A DNA stretch of 64,000 bases, from positions 434,001 through 498,000 of the forward strand of contig NZ_JAEVLT010000001.1 in the NCBI RefSeq assembly GCF_024494385.1, in the 5' to 3' direction. Position numbers and translations under genes: made by a program. Below the pieces are notes generated by a model. It did not search any database and was not told the DNA's origin. It saw only the letters and a program-made list of their open reading frames with translations. Positions 18,676-28,394 of the stretch are shown piece after piece. Each line of letters opens with the position of its first letter. Within the stretch, counting starts at the first letter, position 1. Source of the stretch: Bacillus sp. EB600. GTDB taxonomy: Bacteria; Bacillota; Bacilli; Bacillales; Cytobacillaceae.

Positions 18676-19238
18676 TTTACAACGAAGACCTTTTCATTTG
18701 TAATGATTTTTTCGACTGGTATATCATGATCTTCGACCTTAAATTGAGGAACGATTTGAGACTGAAAAGCAAGAGATACAGTTTTCCCGGAGTAGCCCTT
18801 CAAATAACGATCATAATATCCCCCTCCAAATCCAAGCCTAAATCCTTCTATCGTATAAGCCAAGCCTGGAACAATTAACAAATCAATCTGGTCGTGGTTC
18901 ATAAGCATAGTCTTTTCTTCAATTGGTTCTAATAATCCATAAAAGACAGACTCTAGCTGTGAAAATTCCGAGAGTGTACGAAAGGACATTTTCTTCTCCT
19001 TAGGATAGCATTTTGGGACAGCTACCAGTTTTCCCTGCTCCCAAGCCTTTCTGATAATCCGATATGTATCCACCTCAGGAAATTTGGATATGGTAATCCC
19101 AATCACTTTAGCTTGCTTCCAGTCTTCATCGTCAAATAAATTGGTGGCGATTTGATTAGAAAGATCCTCGTAAAGCGGTTTTGAAAGCTTAGAAAGCATT
19201 TCCTTTAACTGGGTGCGAAGAACATTTTTGTCAATCAT
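18672..19238 (-). CDS. yqgN: 5-formyltetrahydrofolate cyclo-ligase (YqgN)
   Basis: About 188 residues. It converts 5-formyl-THF to 5,10-methenyl-THF with ATP. The C-terminal signature LIVPGLAYTIEGFRLGFGGGYYDRYL is diagnostic and VAVPKCYP lies in the middle. ATG 19238 is 9 nt from GGGAGG; ATG 19244 is only 3 nt away. It is the first gene of a two-gene unit with the DUF92 protein. A family A repeat lies directly upstream. Confidence 0.92.
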   Translation of the reverse strand: MIDKNVLRTQLKEMLSKLSKPLYEDLSNQIATNLFDDEDWKQAKVIGITISKFPEVDTYRIIRKAWEQGKLVAVPKCYPKEKKMSFRTLSEFSQLESVFYGLLEPIEEKTMLMNHDQIDLLIVPGLAYTIEGFRLGFGGGYYDRYLKGYSGKTVSLAFQSQIVPQFKVEDHDIPVEKIITNEKVFVVK

Positions 19239-19260
19239 ACTCATTTTCCTCCCTTAATAT

Positions 19261-19405
19261 GAAAGCGCAAGCGCCCGTTTAGCGACGTATGGACTGGAGC
19301 ACACTGACTGAGATAAAGAAAACACGAAGAGCGAAAGCGCATTCGATGTTGACTTATCGCAGGGAAGTGGGCGAAGTACACTGGCGCTGGGCGCTGTAGC
19401 TAGAC
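19261..19405 (+). repeat. Family A intergenic repeat, single copy
   Basis: Begins AAAGCGCAAGCGCCCG and ends GGCGCTGGGCGCTGTAGCTAGAC. It is the same element as at 7885, 36415 and 38045, here between yqgN and the rpmG terminator. The ends AGCGCCC and GGGCGCT are complementary. Confidence 0.93.
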
Positions 19406-19440
19406 TATTCTCAAAGTTAAAAGATTTAAATTCAGAAATT

Positions 19441-19468
19441 AAAAAAAAACAGCAGGAAGACCTGCTGC
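19441..19468 (-). terminator. rpmG terminator
   Basis: Minus strand: CAGCAGG, loop TCTT, CCTGCTG, then nine T. The stem begins just past the rpmG stop. Confidence 0.85.
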
Positions 19469-19469
19469 T

Positions 19470-19619
19470 TTATTTTGTTTCACGGTGTGTTGTAGATTTT
19501 TTATCTCTTGGGCAATATTTTTTAAGCTCAAGACGATCTGGATTATTTCGTTTATTTTTTGTTGAAATATAGTTACGATCTCCACACTCAGTGCAAGCTA
19601 ACGTAATATTTACACGCAT
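19470..19619 (-). CDS. rpmG: 50S ribosomal protein L33, RpmGA type
   Basis: 49 residues, [19 protein letters not shown] ... [17 protein letters not shown], nearly identical to B. subtilis RpmGA. It keeps the first CxxC but has CPRD instead of a second CxxC, so the zinc site has only three Cys. This is the usual RpmGA pattern. ATG 19619 follows GGAGGG. Confidence 0.95.
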   Translation of the reverse strand: MRVNITLACTECGDRNYISTKNKRNNPDRLELKKYCPRDKKSTTHRETK

Positions 19620-19676
19620 GTATCTTTCCCTCCAAACGCTTTAAAGCTAGTTCGTTCATACGACTTTTCTATAATA

Positions 19677-20312
19677 TCATTTTTCAAATGGAAATGCTAG
19701 TGTGTTTTTTAAAAGAGCTTGATCAAGTGCCATTATTTCTCGTTTACTCGTCCCTTTGATGGCCCAAGTGTGCAATTTAATCGTTTGATGGGGATTAACT
19801 TTAGCCTTTAACGTGAAGATACTCGCAGCCGCTCCTTTGCCCATAGGCTGGTATTTTAAATTTCCCTTTTCTTGACTACTCCAAATTTTGTCTGTGAATA
19901 CATTCCAATATGGCTGAATCGTATATTCATTTAAGCCAACACCATTAAATTGACCATTAACCAAAAAGACCTCTTTATTTGCTAAATGAAAAATAACTTG
20001 ATCTTTTGGGGAGACAAAAGTGAAATGATCCTGGGAAATACGTGAGTGATGATGCATTGCTAATATTTTCAACTCTTTTGGTTGTTTACTATGGTTCGTG
20101 ACATTCATATGATTAAATCGGATCTTCGAGTGAATCTGTTCCTGCTTTACTGTTAAGCTTATTTCCTCTTCGTACATTATTTTTTCACTGCTGTTTTGCA
20201 GCCAATAATAGTTGCCATTTACCCAAATTCCAGGGGTATAATGGAGCTGTGCGATTGGTGAATGGTGAAAAGTAAACTGTTGATTATAGATGGATTCATT
20301 TATATTGATCAT
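19677..20312 (-). CDS. Unrecognised conserved-looking protein
   Basis: 211 residues from ATG 20312 behind AAAGGTG. There is no signal peptide or membrane helix. The sequence is rich in His, Asn, Gln and aromatic residues and beta-strand pattern (FTFHHSPIAQLHYTPGIWVNGNYYW, LAMHHHSRISQDHF), suggesting a beta-sandwich. No catalytic motif was identified. It stands alone between rpmG and a divergent membrane protein. Base composition resembles its neighbours. Confidence 0.65.
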   Translation of the reverse strand: MININESIYNQQFTFHHSPIAQLHYTPGIWVNGNYYWLQNSSEKIMYEEEISLTVKQEQIHSKIRFNHMNVTNHSKQPKELKILAMHHHSRISQDHFTFVSPKDQVIFHLANKEVFLVNGQFNGVGLNEYTIQPYWNVFTDKIWSSQEKGNLKYQPMGKGAAASIFTLKAKVNPHQTIKLHTWAIKGTSKREIMALDQALLKNTLAFPFEK

Positions 20313-20749
20313 AATAACACCTTTTGCATTTTATTTTTTTATCCGGTTCACTTTGATTAGGGCATTTGTCCATTTCAGATTTACTAGTATATGTTTTGAT
20401 TGCCAATATATTCATGTCGTTAATAGCTTTATGTTATCATTTCGGATCAAACCACACAATGAACGCATTTTGTCGTATCTTGCTTTCCCTTACCACAAGT
20501 ATAGTTATGATCAAAAAAAAATTTTTTTACAAACTATTCGACTATATTTTTTTGAAAGCAGCCAATATTTTTCGACAATCATGCTAAATCTTTTACCGTT
20601 AAATCGAAATCTATAATTCGTAGTGGTAAACTATCTATAGTTAGAAAAGTTCAGGCTTCCAAGGCTTACTCTTTTTAGCCGCACAGTTATCAAAGTTCAG
20701 AGATATAATTACTTCAGTTACCAGAAAACTTTTTGAGGTGTTTGTTTTA
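20313..20749. other. 437-bp region without a recognised gene
   Basis: Very AT-rich spacer between two divergent genes. A 108-codon plus-strand frame (20290-20616) has no ribosome site, starts inside the opposite gene and reads as low-complexity hydrophobic sequence, so I do not call it. The region presumably holds the two divergent promoters; I could not fix either one. Confidence 0.5.
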
Positions 20750-21109
20750 ATGGGGATAATAATTATACTGCTCCTTGGCTTTTCCCTTCTTCTCTTTCTT
20801 GTTTCTTTTTTCCAAAAAGACCCTTATACGGAATTAAAAGACGAAGTAGACCAGCTAACTTTACAGCATGTTCAAGAGCTTTACCAAATGAAACAGAGGT
20901 TAAGAATCCTTGAGGAGGAACTTTTGGTAAGCGATGATCATTTCACCAGCTTTACCAAAACTTCAAATGAAATCCATGAAATTATTAAAAATCAAGTATT
21001 GGCACTTGCACAGCAAGGAAAGCCAATCGAACAAATTGCCAGCCAATCTTCGCTCGCAATCGATGATGTATACAGGATTTTAAAGCAAAACTCGGAGAGT
21101 AGGATCTAG
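20750..21109 (+). CDS. Small membrane protein with coiled coil and C-terminal HTH-like segment (SwrB/YlxL-like topology)
   Basis: 119 residues from ATG 20750, 9 nt after GAGGTG. Residues 1-25 form one membrane helix (GIIIILLLGFSLLLFLVSFF), residues about 30-80 a charged coiled coil. The C terminus QVLALAQQGKPIEQIASQSSLAIDDVYRIL resembles the helix-turn-helix tail of SwrB/DUF6115-type proteins. Single-pass topology and tail suggest a membrane-associated regulator or scaffold. This is inference from shape only. Confidence 0.7.
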   Translation: MGIIIILLLGFSLLLFLVSFFQKDPYTELKDEVDQLTLQHVQELYQMKQRLRILEEELLVSDDHFTSFTKTSNEIHEIIKNQVLALAQQGKPIEQIASQSSLAIDDVYRILKQNSESRI

Positions 21110-21128
21110 TCAAAAAGGGGTTAATGAC

Positions 21129-21157
21129 AAAAAGCAGGCTCATGAGCCTGCTTTTTT
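21129..21157. terminator. Bidirectional terminator between the small membrane protein and the chemoreceptor
   Basis: AAAAAGCAGGCTCATGAGCCTGCTTTTT: perfect 10-bp GC-rich stem with A- and T-runs, serving both converging genes. Confidence 0.88.
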
Positions 21158-21181
21158 ATGCACTTATTTAATCGTATCGGA

Positions 21182-22942
21182 TTAGATATTAACGTTTTCT
21201 ACTAAATTTGCAAGAATATTGGCTTCCTCATCCATTTCTTTAACTTTCCCCAGGATTTTTTCAAGTTCCATATCCTGATTTTGTATAGATGACGATGTTT
21301 GTACTGTTCCGGCAGTAAATTGCTGTGATGTTGCGGTGATGGCTTCAAAGGAAGATTTCATATCATGGCTATTATCAGAAATATTATCTAAATACTTTGA
21401 TATGTCAACAATATTATCTGCCATTTTTTCAATCTCTTTTTTAATGATCTGGAAGCTCTCACCTGTATCTTCAATCTTATTGGTTCCTGATCTAAGCTCG
21501 TTAAAACCTGCCTGCAATGATCCACTTATCTCTTTCGCCATACCTTGGACAGTTAATACGATCTCATTAATTTCTACGAGAGAATCCTCCACCTCGCCTG
21601 CGAGTTTCTTCACTTCCTTAGCGACAACGGAAAACCCCCTGCCAAAATCCCCTGCCCTTGCTGCCTCAATCGAAGCATTAAGGGCAAGCAAATGAGTTTG
21701 TGAGGCAATCGACTTAATAACCTCTGCAAGTTTACTTATTTCTGTCGTTTGTTTCTCCATTTGGACGACTTTATTAAAGGTAGTTTGAATCATTTGATAA
21801 ACTGTTTTTATTTGTTTAACGGAGTCATTCATTAACCTTTGTCCAACATCGGTCACATTTAATACGTTCTCTGCAGTATTTTTTAAAATGGTCCCTTTTC
21901 GAGTTGAAAGCTCAATTTCGCTGTTTAGAGTATCATAGTTAGAAAATAATTGGAACGTCGATGCCGCTTGTTCCTCTGACCCAGCAGAAAGAAGTAACAT
22001 TGTCTCAGAAATTTCTTCACTGGATTTTTTTACGTTGTATGTATGGTTCTTAAGTTGATCACTATTTTGATCTATTTTTTCGGATGCAGTTTTGATTCCC
22101 TTCACCATATTCTTAAGGCTGGTTGTCATTTGATTTACCGCAAATGTAAGCTCACCAATTTCATCTTTTCCATCATATGTTAAGTGATTAACATTTAGTT
22201 CACCTGTCGCTACCTTTTTAGCAGTAGTGACAATTTTTGATAGATTTATTTTTAACGAACGGGAAAAAAAGAAAACAAACAAACCGCTTACCACAATTGA
22301 ACAAACAATAATCACTAATATTTCAATAATCAGCAAATTGATTTGATTATCTGCCTTTTGAATGGCAAGATCTCTCTCACCTATAATTTTTTTAGATAAA
22401 TTAGTTAAAATACCATTATTGTTTTCTCTTAAATTAGCTATTTCTTTCCGCGAATTTGTATAGATTTTTACATCCATCCTGACAACCGAAGGAGCGACCT
22501 CATTGATAAACATGTTATCAATTTTTTGGTTATTTTGTTTTATAGCTGCTATCATTGCTAAATTTTCTTTGTTATTCGTGCTTTTCTCTAGAATGGAGAG
22601 CTTATTATTTAATTCTGCTCTTAAAAGACGATAATTATTTTTATCCTCGTCTTTTAAAAAAGTTATGTAATCTGCAATCCGAATATCCTTTGCTTGAATC
22701 AAAGAGTCTATTTCCGATACTATTACTGCCTCTTCTCCCTTTTCTTTTTCAAACTGCATGTCTTTTCGGATATTTTGCAGCATTCCAATTACTAAAATAG
22801 TGGTAATAATAAACAGCAGGGTACTAAATCCCAAGGAAATGATTAATTTAAATCTTATCGATAAATCCCTCCAAAAAAAACGTGGATCCTTCCTTGCACT
22901 CTTTGACCGTAACATCTTTAACAGTATTTTTGGTTGAATCAT
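21182..22942 (-). CDS. Methyl-accepting chemotaxis protein
   Basis: 586 residues. TM1 lies at about 32-53 ([21 protein letters not shown]) and TM2 at about 200-225 ([22 protein letters not shown]). They enclose a ~150-residue helical sensor (4HB/HBM-like). A HAMP domain follows (about 226-278), then the long signalling helix pair with hairpin tip [33 protein letters not shown]. It lacks the C-terminal CheR-tether pentapeptide. The ligand is unknown. The gene stands alone; ribosome site AAAGGTG. It is not part of this region in B. subtilis. Confidence 0.92.
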   Translation of the reverse strand: MIQPKILLKMLRSKSARKDPRFFWRDLSIRFKLIISLGFSTLLFIITTILVIGMLQNIRKDMQFEKEKGEEAVIVSEIDSLIQAKDIRIADYITFLKDEDKNNYRLLRAELNNKLSILEKSTNNKENLAMIAAIKQNNQKIDNMFINEVAPSVVRMDVKIYTNSRKEIANLRENNNGILTNLSKKIIGERDLAIQKADNQINLLIIEILVIIVCSIVVSGLFVFFFSRSLKINLSKIVTTAKKVATGELNVNHLTYDGKDEIGELTFAVNQMTTSLKNMVKGIKTASEKIDQNSDQLKNHTYNVKKSSEEISETMLLLSAGSEEQAASTFQLFSNYDTLNSEIELSTRKGTILKNTAENVLNVTDVGQRLMNDSVKQIKTVYQMIQTTFNKVVQMEKQTTEISKLAEVIKSIASQTHLLALNASIEAARAGDFGRGFSVVAKEVKKLAGEVEDSLVEINEIVLTVQGMAKEISGSLQAGFNELRSGTNKIEDTGESFQIIKKEIEKMADNIVDISKYLDNISDNSHDMKSSFEAITATSQQFTAGTVQTSSSIQNQDMELEKILGKVKEMDEEANILANLVENVNI

Positions 22943-22995
22943 ACACCTTTCCCCCGATAGTCCGAAATTTTTTTATCCCCTTAATGGGTTTACAT

Positions 22996-23040
22996 AAAAA
23001 AAAGATGATACTAATTCCAGCTTCAGCATCATCTTTTTTT
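22996..23040. terminator. Terminator after phoU
   Basis: AAAAAAAAGATGAT and ATCATCTTTTTTT flank an 18-nt loop. It ends the pst-phoU transcript on the minus strand and separates it from the chemoreceptor promoter region. Confidence 0.8.
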
Positions 23041-23047
23041 AAATCAA

Positions 23048-23710
23048 TTAGGCATTTAAATCAAATCGTTTTCCGGTAACAAGAAAAATTACGTTTTCGG
23101 CAATATTTGTTGAATGATCAGCAATTCGTTCAATGTAACGGCATACATAGGCCAATTGGGTAATTTGATTGGTTGCATGTGGATTTTGCGGCAGATACCC
23201 AATTAGTTCGCGAATTAAACTACCATACAGTTCATCGACTTTATCATCTTTTTCCGCGCATTTTGTTGCCAGGACAACGTCGTCCGCATAATAGGCGGTT
23301 AACGCATCGGCAAGCATTTCTAACGCTAAGTCCATCATTTTTGGAATATCAATAATATCCTTAATTAGTTCTTCTTTTCCAATATGCTGGACAGCTTTAG
23401 CGACGTTAACAGCATTATCAGCAATTCGCTCTACTTCTGAAGAAGTTTTAATCGCGACGATAAGTTTCCGTAAATCGGTAGCTACAGGGGATTCCTTTGC
23501 GATCAGAAGCAATGCTTTGTCGTTAATTTGGTAATCTAGTTGATCTATTTCATTATCACCATCAATAATTTGCTGAGCTTTATCAAGGTCCTGTTCTATC
23601 AATGCATTGATCGATTCCTTAACTGCACTTTCAGCTTTATGTGCCATTTCTAAAAGAAGTTTTTTAAGCTCATTCAAATTGCTATCAAAATTTGATCTTG
23701 TATTTTTCAT
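23048..23710 (-). CDS. phoU: Phosphate-specific transport system accessory protein PhoU
   Basis: 220 residues, two three-helix PhoU repeats (about 1-105 and 115-215). The second contains the acidic metal-binding pattern (YADDVVLATKCAEKDDKVDELY) and ERIADHSTNIAE; the first has ERIADNAVNVAKA. PhoU links Pst transport to Pho two-component signalling. It is the last gene of the pst operon. B. subtilis lacks phoU here, but many other bacilli have it. Confidence 0.93.
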   Translation of the reverse strand: MKNTRSNFDSNLNELKKLLLEMAHKAESAVKESINALIEQDLDKAQQIIDGDNEIDQLDYQINDKALLLIAKESPVATDLRKLIVAIKTSSEVERIADNAVNVAKAVQHIGKEELIKDIIDIPKMMDLALEMLADALTAYYADDVVLATKCAEKDDKVDELYGSLIRELIGYLPQNPHATNQITQLAYVCRYIERIADHSTNIAENVIFLVTGKRFDLNA

Positions 23711-23725
23711 GTATGCTCACCCCAA

Positions 23726-24499
23726 TTATCCAAATCTTCCGGAAATATAATCCTCAGTCCGTTTATCTGATGGCTGAGAAAAAATCTTTGCTGTAGAGTC
23801 TAACTCAATTAACTCGCCCATTAGGAAAAAGGCAGTCTTATCTGACACCCGGGCAGCTTGCTGCATATTATGAGTGACAATCACGATTGTATACTTTTCC
23901 TTTAATTCCAAAATCATCTCTTCAATTTTTAAGGTTGAAATCGGATCAAGTGCAGATGTCGGTTCATCCATTAATAAAACATCTGGTTTTGTTGCCAGTG
24001 CCCTTGCAATACACAGCCTTTGCTGCTGCCCGCCGGACAGCCCCAGGGCTGGCGCATTTAAGCGGTCCTTTACTTCATCCCATAACGCAACATCCATTAA
24101 TGATTTTACGACGATTTCTTCAAGCGCTTTTTTTCGGGTAATGCCATGTATTCTTGGACCATAGGCAATATTATCAAAAATGGATTGGGGAAATGGATTT
24201 CCTTTTTGAAAAACCATTCCAACATGTTTACGGAGCTCTACAAGATCAATTTTTTCGGATAAAATATTTTTCCCGTTAAAATTGATTTCACCTGCCATTT
24301 TTACATTTGGGATGTTTTTAATCATTAAGTTCAACGTCTTTATAAAGGTTGATTTTCCGCATCCAGAAGGGCCAATCATCGCTGTAACTTCCTTTTTACT
24401 GATCGGAAAGTCAATATTTTTAAGGGCATGATTGTCACCATACCACAAATTTAAATCCTTTGCTTCAAATACCTGATTGGAAACCGTTAAAATTGACAT
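23726..24499 (-). CDS. pstBB: Phosphate ABC transporter ATP-binding protein (PstB, second copy)
   Basis: 257 residues. Walker [10 protein letters not shown], signature [15 protein letters not shown], Walker [14 protein letters not shown] and switch His [19 protein letters not shown] are intact. The C terminus [11 protein letters not shown] is typical of PstB. It energises high-affinity phosphate uptake with PstA/PstC. Two adjacent pstB paralogues, about 60% alike by eye, also occur in B. subtilis. ATG 24499 follows AGGAGGATAG. Confidence 0.92.
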   Translation of the reverse strand: MSILTVSNQVFEAKDLNLWYGDNHALKNIDFPISKKEVTAMIGPSGCGKSTFIKTLNLMIKNIPNVKMAGEINFNGKNILSEKIDLVELRKHVGMVFQKGNPFPQSIFDNIAYGPRIHGITRKKALEEIVVKSLMDVALWDEVKDRLNAPALGLSGGQQQRLCIARALATKPDVLLMDEPTSALDPISTLKIEEMILELKEKYTIVIVTHNMQQAARVSDKTAFFLMGELIELDSTAKIFSQPSDKRTEDYISGRFG

Positions 24500-24510
24500 C
24501 TGCTATCCTC

Positions 24511-25317
24511 CTATCCGAACCTTCCTGAGATATATTCTTCCGTTTTAGTAACCGCCGGATTCGTAAAAATTTTCTCAGTATCATCATATTCAATTAAATC
24601 GCCGGTAAAAAAGAAAGCTGTCTTATCCGAAATCCGTGATGCCTGCTGCATATTATGAGTAACAATCATGATCGAATACTCCTGCTTCAATTCCACAATC
24701 AATTCTTCCACCTTGGCATTCGAGATCGGATCAAGTGCAGAAGATGGTTCATCAAGAAGGATGACAGTCGGCTTCATCGCAATCGTTCTGGCAATACACA
24801 AGCGCTGCTGCTGACCGCCTGAAAGGGATAATGCCGATTTATGGAGCCGATCCTTTACTTCATCCCACAGTGCTGCCTTTCTTAAACTTTCCTCTACAAT
24901 TTCATCAAGCTGGCTTTTCTTTTTGATGCCGGCAAATTTTAATGCATGGGTAATATTTTCATAAATAGATTTAGGAAACGGATTTGGCTTTTGAAAAACC
25001 ATTCCAATCTCTTTCCGTAATGCAACAACATTTATTTTTTTCGACAAAATATTTAAGCCCTCATAAAGGATCTCTCCGTCTGCTCGCGCACCTGGGATTA
25101 AATCGTTCATACGATTGATGCTCCTTAAAAAGGTTGATTTTCCACAACCAGAAGGACCAATTAAAGCAGTTATCGCATTTTTTTCTATTTGCATTGAAAT
25201 TCCATTAACAGCTCGTTTTTCGCCATAAAAAATTTCTAAGTTATTTACTTTTAAAATCGTTTCATTTTGTTGCAATGTTTGATTTTCAACTGGTTTTTCT
25301 ACCGTTGATGTTGCCAT
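24511..25317 (-). CDS. pstBA: Phosphate ABC transporter ATP-binding protein (PstB, first copy)
   Basis: About 268 residues from ATG 25317 (AGGTGA 6 nt upstream); an upstream GTG at 25326 is less well placed. All ABC motifs are present: [55 protein letters not shown], ending in [10 protein letters not shown]. The N terminus is about 15 residues longer than in the second copy. Separated from pstBB by 11 bp. Confidence 0.92.
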   Translation of the reverse strand: MATSTVEKPVENQTLQQNETILKVNNLEIFYGEKRAVNGISMQIEKNAITALIGPSGCGKSTFLRSINRMNDLIPGARADGEILYEGLNILSKKINVVALRKEIGMVFQKPNPFPKSIYENITHALKFAGIKKKSQLDEIVEESLRKAALWDEVKDRLHKSALSLSGGQQQRLCIARTIAMKPTVILLDEPSSALDPISNAKVEELIVELKQEYSIMIVTHNMQQASRISDKTAFFFTGDLIEYDDTEKIFTNPAVTKTEEYISGRFG

Positions 25318-25333
25318 CAATTTCACCTGCTTC

Positions 25334-26221
25334 CTATTTAGTCGCCGTCATTTTCTTATAGACAAGACTGCCTATACCTCTTGCCAATAAATTGAATAAT
25401 AAAACACTTAACACTAGAACTGCTGAAGAACCATTAGCTACTTCACGAGCATCGGGGATTAACCCTTGTGTGTTAACAGCCCAAATATGCACGGCGAGTG
25501 TTTCAGCGGGACGAAAGATATTTAAAGGTGACATAGGTGAAAAAGGGTTCAAATCAAGATAATTAAGTCTTGGGGTAGACTGGCCTGCTGTAAATAATAA
25601 GGCTGCTGCTTCTCCAAAAACACGTCCAGCAGCAAGTATTGCTCCTGTTAATATAGAAGGAAAAGCACTTGGCAATATAACGGTCTTAATTGTATGCCAA
25701 TGGGTTATTCCAAGCGCAAGGCTTGCTTCTTTGATATCATGTGGGACTGCACGGATAGCGTCTTCACTGACACGGACCATGACAGGCAAATTAAAAATTG
25801 TCAGCGCTAATGCACCTCCAAGAATGGTGTAGCCCCAGCCGGTTGAAGTTACAAACAATAATAACCCGAACATCCCAATAACAATTGAAGGAAGGGACGC
25901 TAATACCTCAACACAAGAACGGATCGTATCCGTTACTTTTCCAGGCTTTGCGTATTCAGCCATATAAATTCCGCCGCCCAGTCCAAGTGGAACGGTAATC
26001 ACCATGGTAATAAGCAGAATATAAAAGGAATTAAACAATTGATCCCGAATTCCGCCTCCCGGCATTAAACTGCTCGAAGGTGTTGTTAGAAAGTGAAAAG
26101 AAATGTATTTAAATCCATTAATTAAAATGAAATAAAATAAACCAACTAGTAAAGAAATGATGATAATAGCTATTGCAATAAAAACCCCGGTTGCGATGCG
26201 ATCTGATGTTCTACTGCTCAT
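25334..26221 (-). CDS. pstA: Phosphate ABC transporter permease PstA
   Basis: 295 residues with about six membrane helices; the inner-membrane EAA loop is [22 protein letters not shown]. Start ATG 26221 overlaps the pstC stop (TAATG) behind AGGAAGA. The frame is open 84 nt further upstream, within pstC, but without support. With PstC it forms the phosphate channel. Confidence 0.93.
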   Translation of the reverse strand: MSSRTSDRIATGVFIAIAIIIISLLVGLFYFILINGFKYISFHFLTTPSSSLMPGGGIRDQLFNSFYILLITMVITVPLGLGGGIYMAEYAKPGKVTDTIRSCVEVLASLPSIVIGMFGLLLFVTSTGWGYTILGGALALTIFNLPVMVRVSEDAIRAVPHDIKEASLALGITHWHTIKTVILPSAFPSILTGAILAAGRVFGEAAALLFTAGQSTPRLNYLDLNPFSPMSPLNIFRPAETLAVHIWAVNTQGLIPDAREVANGSSAVLVLSVLLFNLLARGIGSLVYKKMTATK

Positions 26222-27141
26222 TAGATCTTCCTCCTTGATGAAATGTAACGGATGATTAAGATGAAGGCAAATGACATAACCAGCAGAATTAATCCCATCG
26301 ACCACAATACATTATTTTCTACACTTCCAAAGGTAGTATTTCCCATATTCAAGGTAATGATTGTTGTTAAAGTGGCAGAAGCATCTAAAATGCCGTGCGG
26401 TAATCTACTAACATTCCCAATTACCATCTGAACGGCCAATGCTTCTCCAAATGCTCTCGACATGCCCAAAACAACGCCTGTTAAAATCGTTGGCATAGCA
26501 GCTGGGATTAGCACTTTGCGAATGGTTTGCCAACGAGTCGCACCGAGTGCATAGGAACCTTCCCGAAGAGCATTGGGGAGGCTATTGAATCCATCCGTTA
26601 CAATCGATGTAATGGTAGGTAAAATCATGACCGCAAGTACGATCATTCCAGACAAGAGGCTGAAACCCAACCCGCCAAAATGGTTTCTTACAAATGGAAC
26701 CAATACTGTAAGCCCGATGAAGCCATAAACAACAGAAGGAATTCCGACTAAAAGCTCAATTACAGGCTGTAAAACCTTTTTCCCCCAAGATGGGGCGATT
26801 TCCGTCATAAATATCGCAGCGCCTATTCCTAATGGTGCAGCAATAATTGCCGATAAAAAAGTAACCGCAAACGACCCAAAAATAAATGGTAATGCGCCAT
26901 ATTCCGGTTTAGGCAATTTAGAAGGAACCCAGTTCTGACTGGTTAAGAATTCAATAAGGCTTACACCGCTTTTTACAAAGGCTTGCAATCCTTTTGTTCC
27001 AAGGAAAATTGTAATCGAAATTGTAGCAGCTATCATAATAAATGCACACAAAAAAACGAGAATCTTACCTCTTACTTCCCCATTCATCCAGTTTTTTTCA
27101 GATTTTAGTAATCTTTCTTTAGCAGGAACCAATTTTTCCAT
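26221..27141 (-). CDS. pstC: Phosphate ABC transporter permease PstC
   Basis: 306 residues, about six membrane helices; EAA loop REGSYALGATRWQTIRKVLIPAA and PLGIGAAIFMTEIAP are typical of PstC. ATG 27141 is preceded by GGGGTG. It follows pstS across a hairpin, a usual arrangement for uneven expression of the binding protein and the membrane parts. Confidence 0.93.
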   Translation of the reverse strand: MEKLVPAKERLLKSEKNWMNGEVRGKILVFLCAFIMIAATISITIFLGTKGLQAFVKSGVSLIEFLTSQNWVPSKLPKPEYGALPFIFGSFAVTFLSAIIAAPLGIGAAIFMTEIAPSWGKKVLQPVIELLVGIPSVVYGFIGLTVLVPFVRNHFGGLGFSLLSGMIVLAVMILPTITSIVTDGFNSLPNALREGSYALGATRWQTIRKVLIPAAMPTILTGVVLGMSRAFGEALAVQMVIGNVSRLPHGILDASATLTTIITLNMGNTTFGSVENNVLWSMGLILLVMSFAFILIIRYISSRRKI

Positions 27142-27173
27142 TTAAAATAAACACCCCTATAATTACGGCATAA

Positions 27174-27204
27174 TAGGGTAAATGCTTCGCGAGCATTTAC
27201 CCTA
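27174..27204. promoter_or_regulatory. Hairpin between pstS and pstC
   Basis: TAGGGTAAATGCT and its complement AGCATTTACCCTA flank a 5-nt loop, giving a strong stem without a T-run on the transcribed strand. It probably stabilises the pstS end or attenuates read-through, so that PstS is made in excess. The mechanism is inferred. Confidence 0.65.
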
Positions 27205-27219
27205 GTTTTACCGGAAAGC

Positions 27220-28143
27220 TTATTTTTTTGTAACTTTTCCGCTAGCGTCACGTTCTACTTTCATTTTTGTCACAGCAAGGTAACCTTGTTTTGGCAAAAT
27301 TGTATTTTGAACTTCATCGCTCATCATATAGTCAAGGAATGCCTTTTCTATATCAGTTGGCTCACCTTTTGTATACATATGTTCATAAGCCCAAACAGGG
27401 AATTTATCAGATTGAATATTTTCTTCAGTTGGTTGTACGCCATCAATTGACATTTTAGTAACTGTATCGTCAGTGAAGTATGAAAGGGCAAGGTAGCCGA
27501 TTGCTCCAGGTGTTTCACTGATGATCTTTTTAACTGTATTAGAAGCATCTTCTGTAATTCCTTCTGCAGGAGTTGCACCGTCAAGAGCTAATTTATTGAA
27601 TATTGCACGTGTACCTGAAGATTCAGGGCGGTTAACAAGAGTGATCTTTTGATCTGCTCCGCCAAGTTCTTTCCAGTTCGTAATTTTTCCTGTGAAAACT
27701 TTGATTAAATCTGCTTTTTTGATATCTTTGATGCCGGCTTTAGGATTAATTGCAGCTGTCATACCAACTACTGCTACCTTATGATCAACAAGACCTGTAA
27801 TGTTTTTATCTTCTGCAAAAACATCAGAGTTACCAATTTGAACAGCGCCTTGAGAAACCTGTGATAAACCTGTACCAGATCCACCGCCATTTACTTGGAT
27901 GCTTGCTTTTGGATTAGTACTCATAAATTGTTCAGCAGCTGCTGATGCTAAAGGTTGTAATGCAGTTGAACCTGAAAGAACTAAAGAACCGGAAACTTCA
28001 GCCTGTTGTTCTGTTTTTGCAGTTTCTTTATTATCTTTTGCAGTTTCTTTTTTGTCAGTTGATGTTCCGCCGCCGCATGCAGCCATTACAACCATTAACG
28101 CTGCAATAACCATTGGCAGGCCTAATTTCTTAAGCTTTTTCAT
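27220..28143 (-). CDS. pstS: Phosphate-binding lipoprotein PstS
   Basis: 307 residues. Lipoprotein signal KKLKKLGLPMVIAALMVVMAACGG has lipobox VMAAC. Phosphate-contact motifs are LSGSTALQPLA, GGGSGTGLSQVSQG and VNRPESSGTRAIF. It captures phosphate outside the membrane and hands it to PstCA. The first gene of the operon, with a PhoP box about 65-115 bp upstream and ribosome site GGGGGAA. Confidence 0.95.
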   Translation of the reverse strand: MKKLKKLGLPMVIAALMVVMAACGGGTSTDKKETAKDNKETAKTEQQAEVSGSLVLSGSTALQPLASAAAEQFMSTNPKASIQVNGGGSGTGLSQVSQGAVQIGNSDVFAEDKNITGLVDHKVAVVGMTAAINPKAGIKDIKKADLIKVFTGKITNWKELGGADQKITLVNRPESSGTRAIFNKLALDGATPAEGITEDASNTVKKIISETPGAIGYLALSYFTDDTVTKMSIDGVQPTEENIQSDKFPVWAYEHMYTKGEPTDIEKAFLDYMMSDEVQNTILPKQGYLAVTKMKVERDASGKVTKK

Positions 28144-28193
28144 TACTTTAATTCCCCCTAGAAATTTTGGTTTTGTTTGTCCTTACATTCATA

Positions 28194-28257
28194 AGCATAA
28201 AGGTCTTTTATTAACCCAGTTTTAATGAATTGTAAAGGTTTTGTAAATCCGTCTAAA
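28194..28257 (-). promoter_or_regulatory. PhoP (Pho) box and -10 of the pst operon
   Basis: Read on the minus strand, TTTAGA, TTTACA, TTTACA, TTAAAA and TTAATA follow one another with 10-11 bp period (28252, 28242, 28231, 28220 and 28209). This matches the PhoP consensus TT(A/T/C)ACA repeated every 11 bp. TATGCT at 28194-28199 is a suitable -10. No consensus -35 is visible, as expected for a PhoP-activated promoter. Confidence 0.9.
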
Positions 28258-28353
28258 TTCACCGTAAACCGACAATATTTTTAACAAGCTATTCCACTTC
28301 TTTGTCGAAAAATAATTATAATTGTAGTTTATGTTTTTTGGCCATTTATATAC

Positions 28354-28389
28354 AAAAAAACACCTGTCTCAATTGAGGCAGGTGTATTT
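28354..28389 (-). terminator. pbpA terminator
   Basis: Minus strand: ACACCTGCCTCAATTGAGACAGGTGT followed by TTTTTTG. It lies 6 bp beyond the pbpA stop. Confidence 0.85.
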
Positions 28390-28394
28390 CACTT

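Noticed and set aside
20290..20616. 108-codon plus-strand frame
   Set aside because: No ribosome site, start inside the opposite gene, AT-rich hydrophobic low complexity; likely chance.
22943..23000. SigD promoter for the chemoreceptor
   Set aside because: No acceptable TAAA-N15-GCCGATAT match.
23874..24164. Antisense frames of 84-96 codons opposite pstBB
   Set aside because: Mirror frames of a conserved ATPase with no ribosome site; shadows of the real gene.
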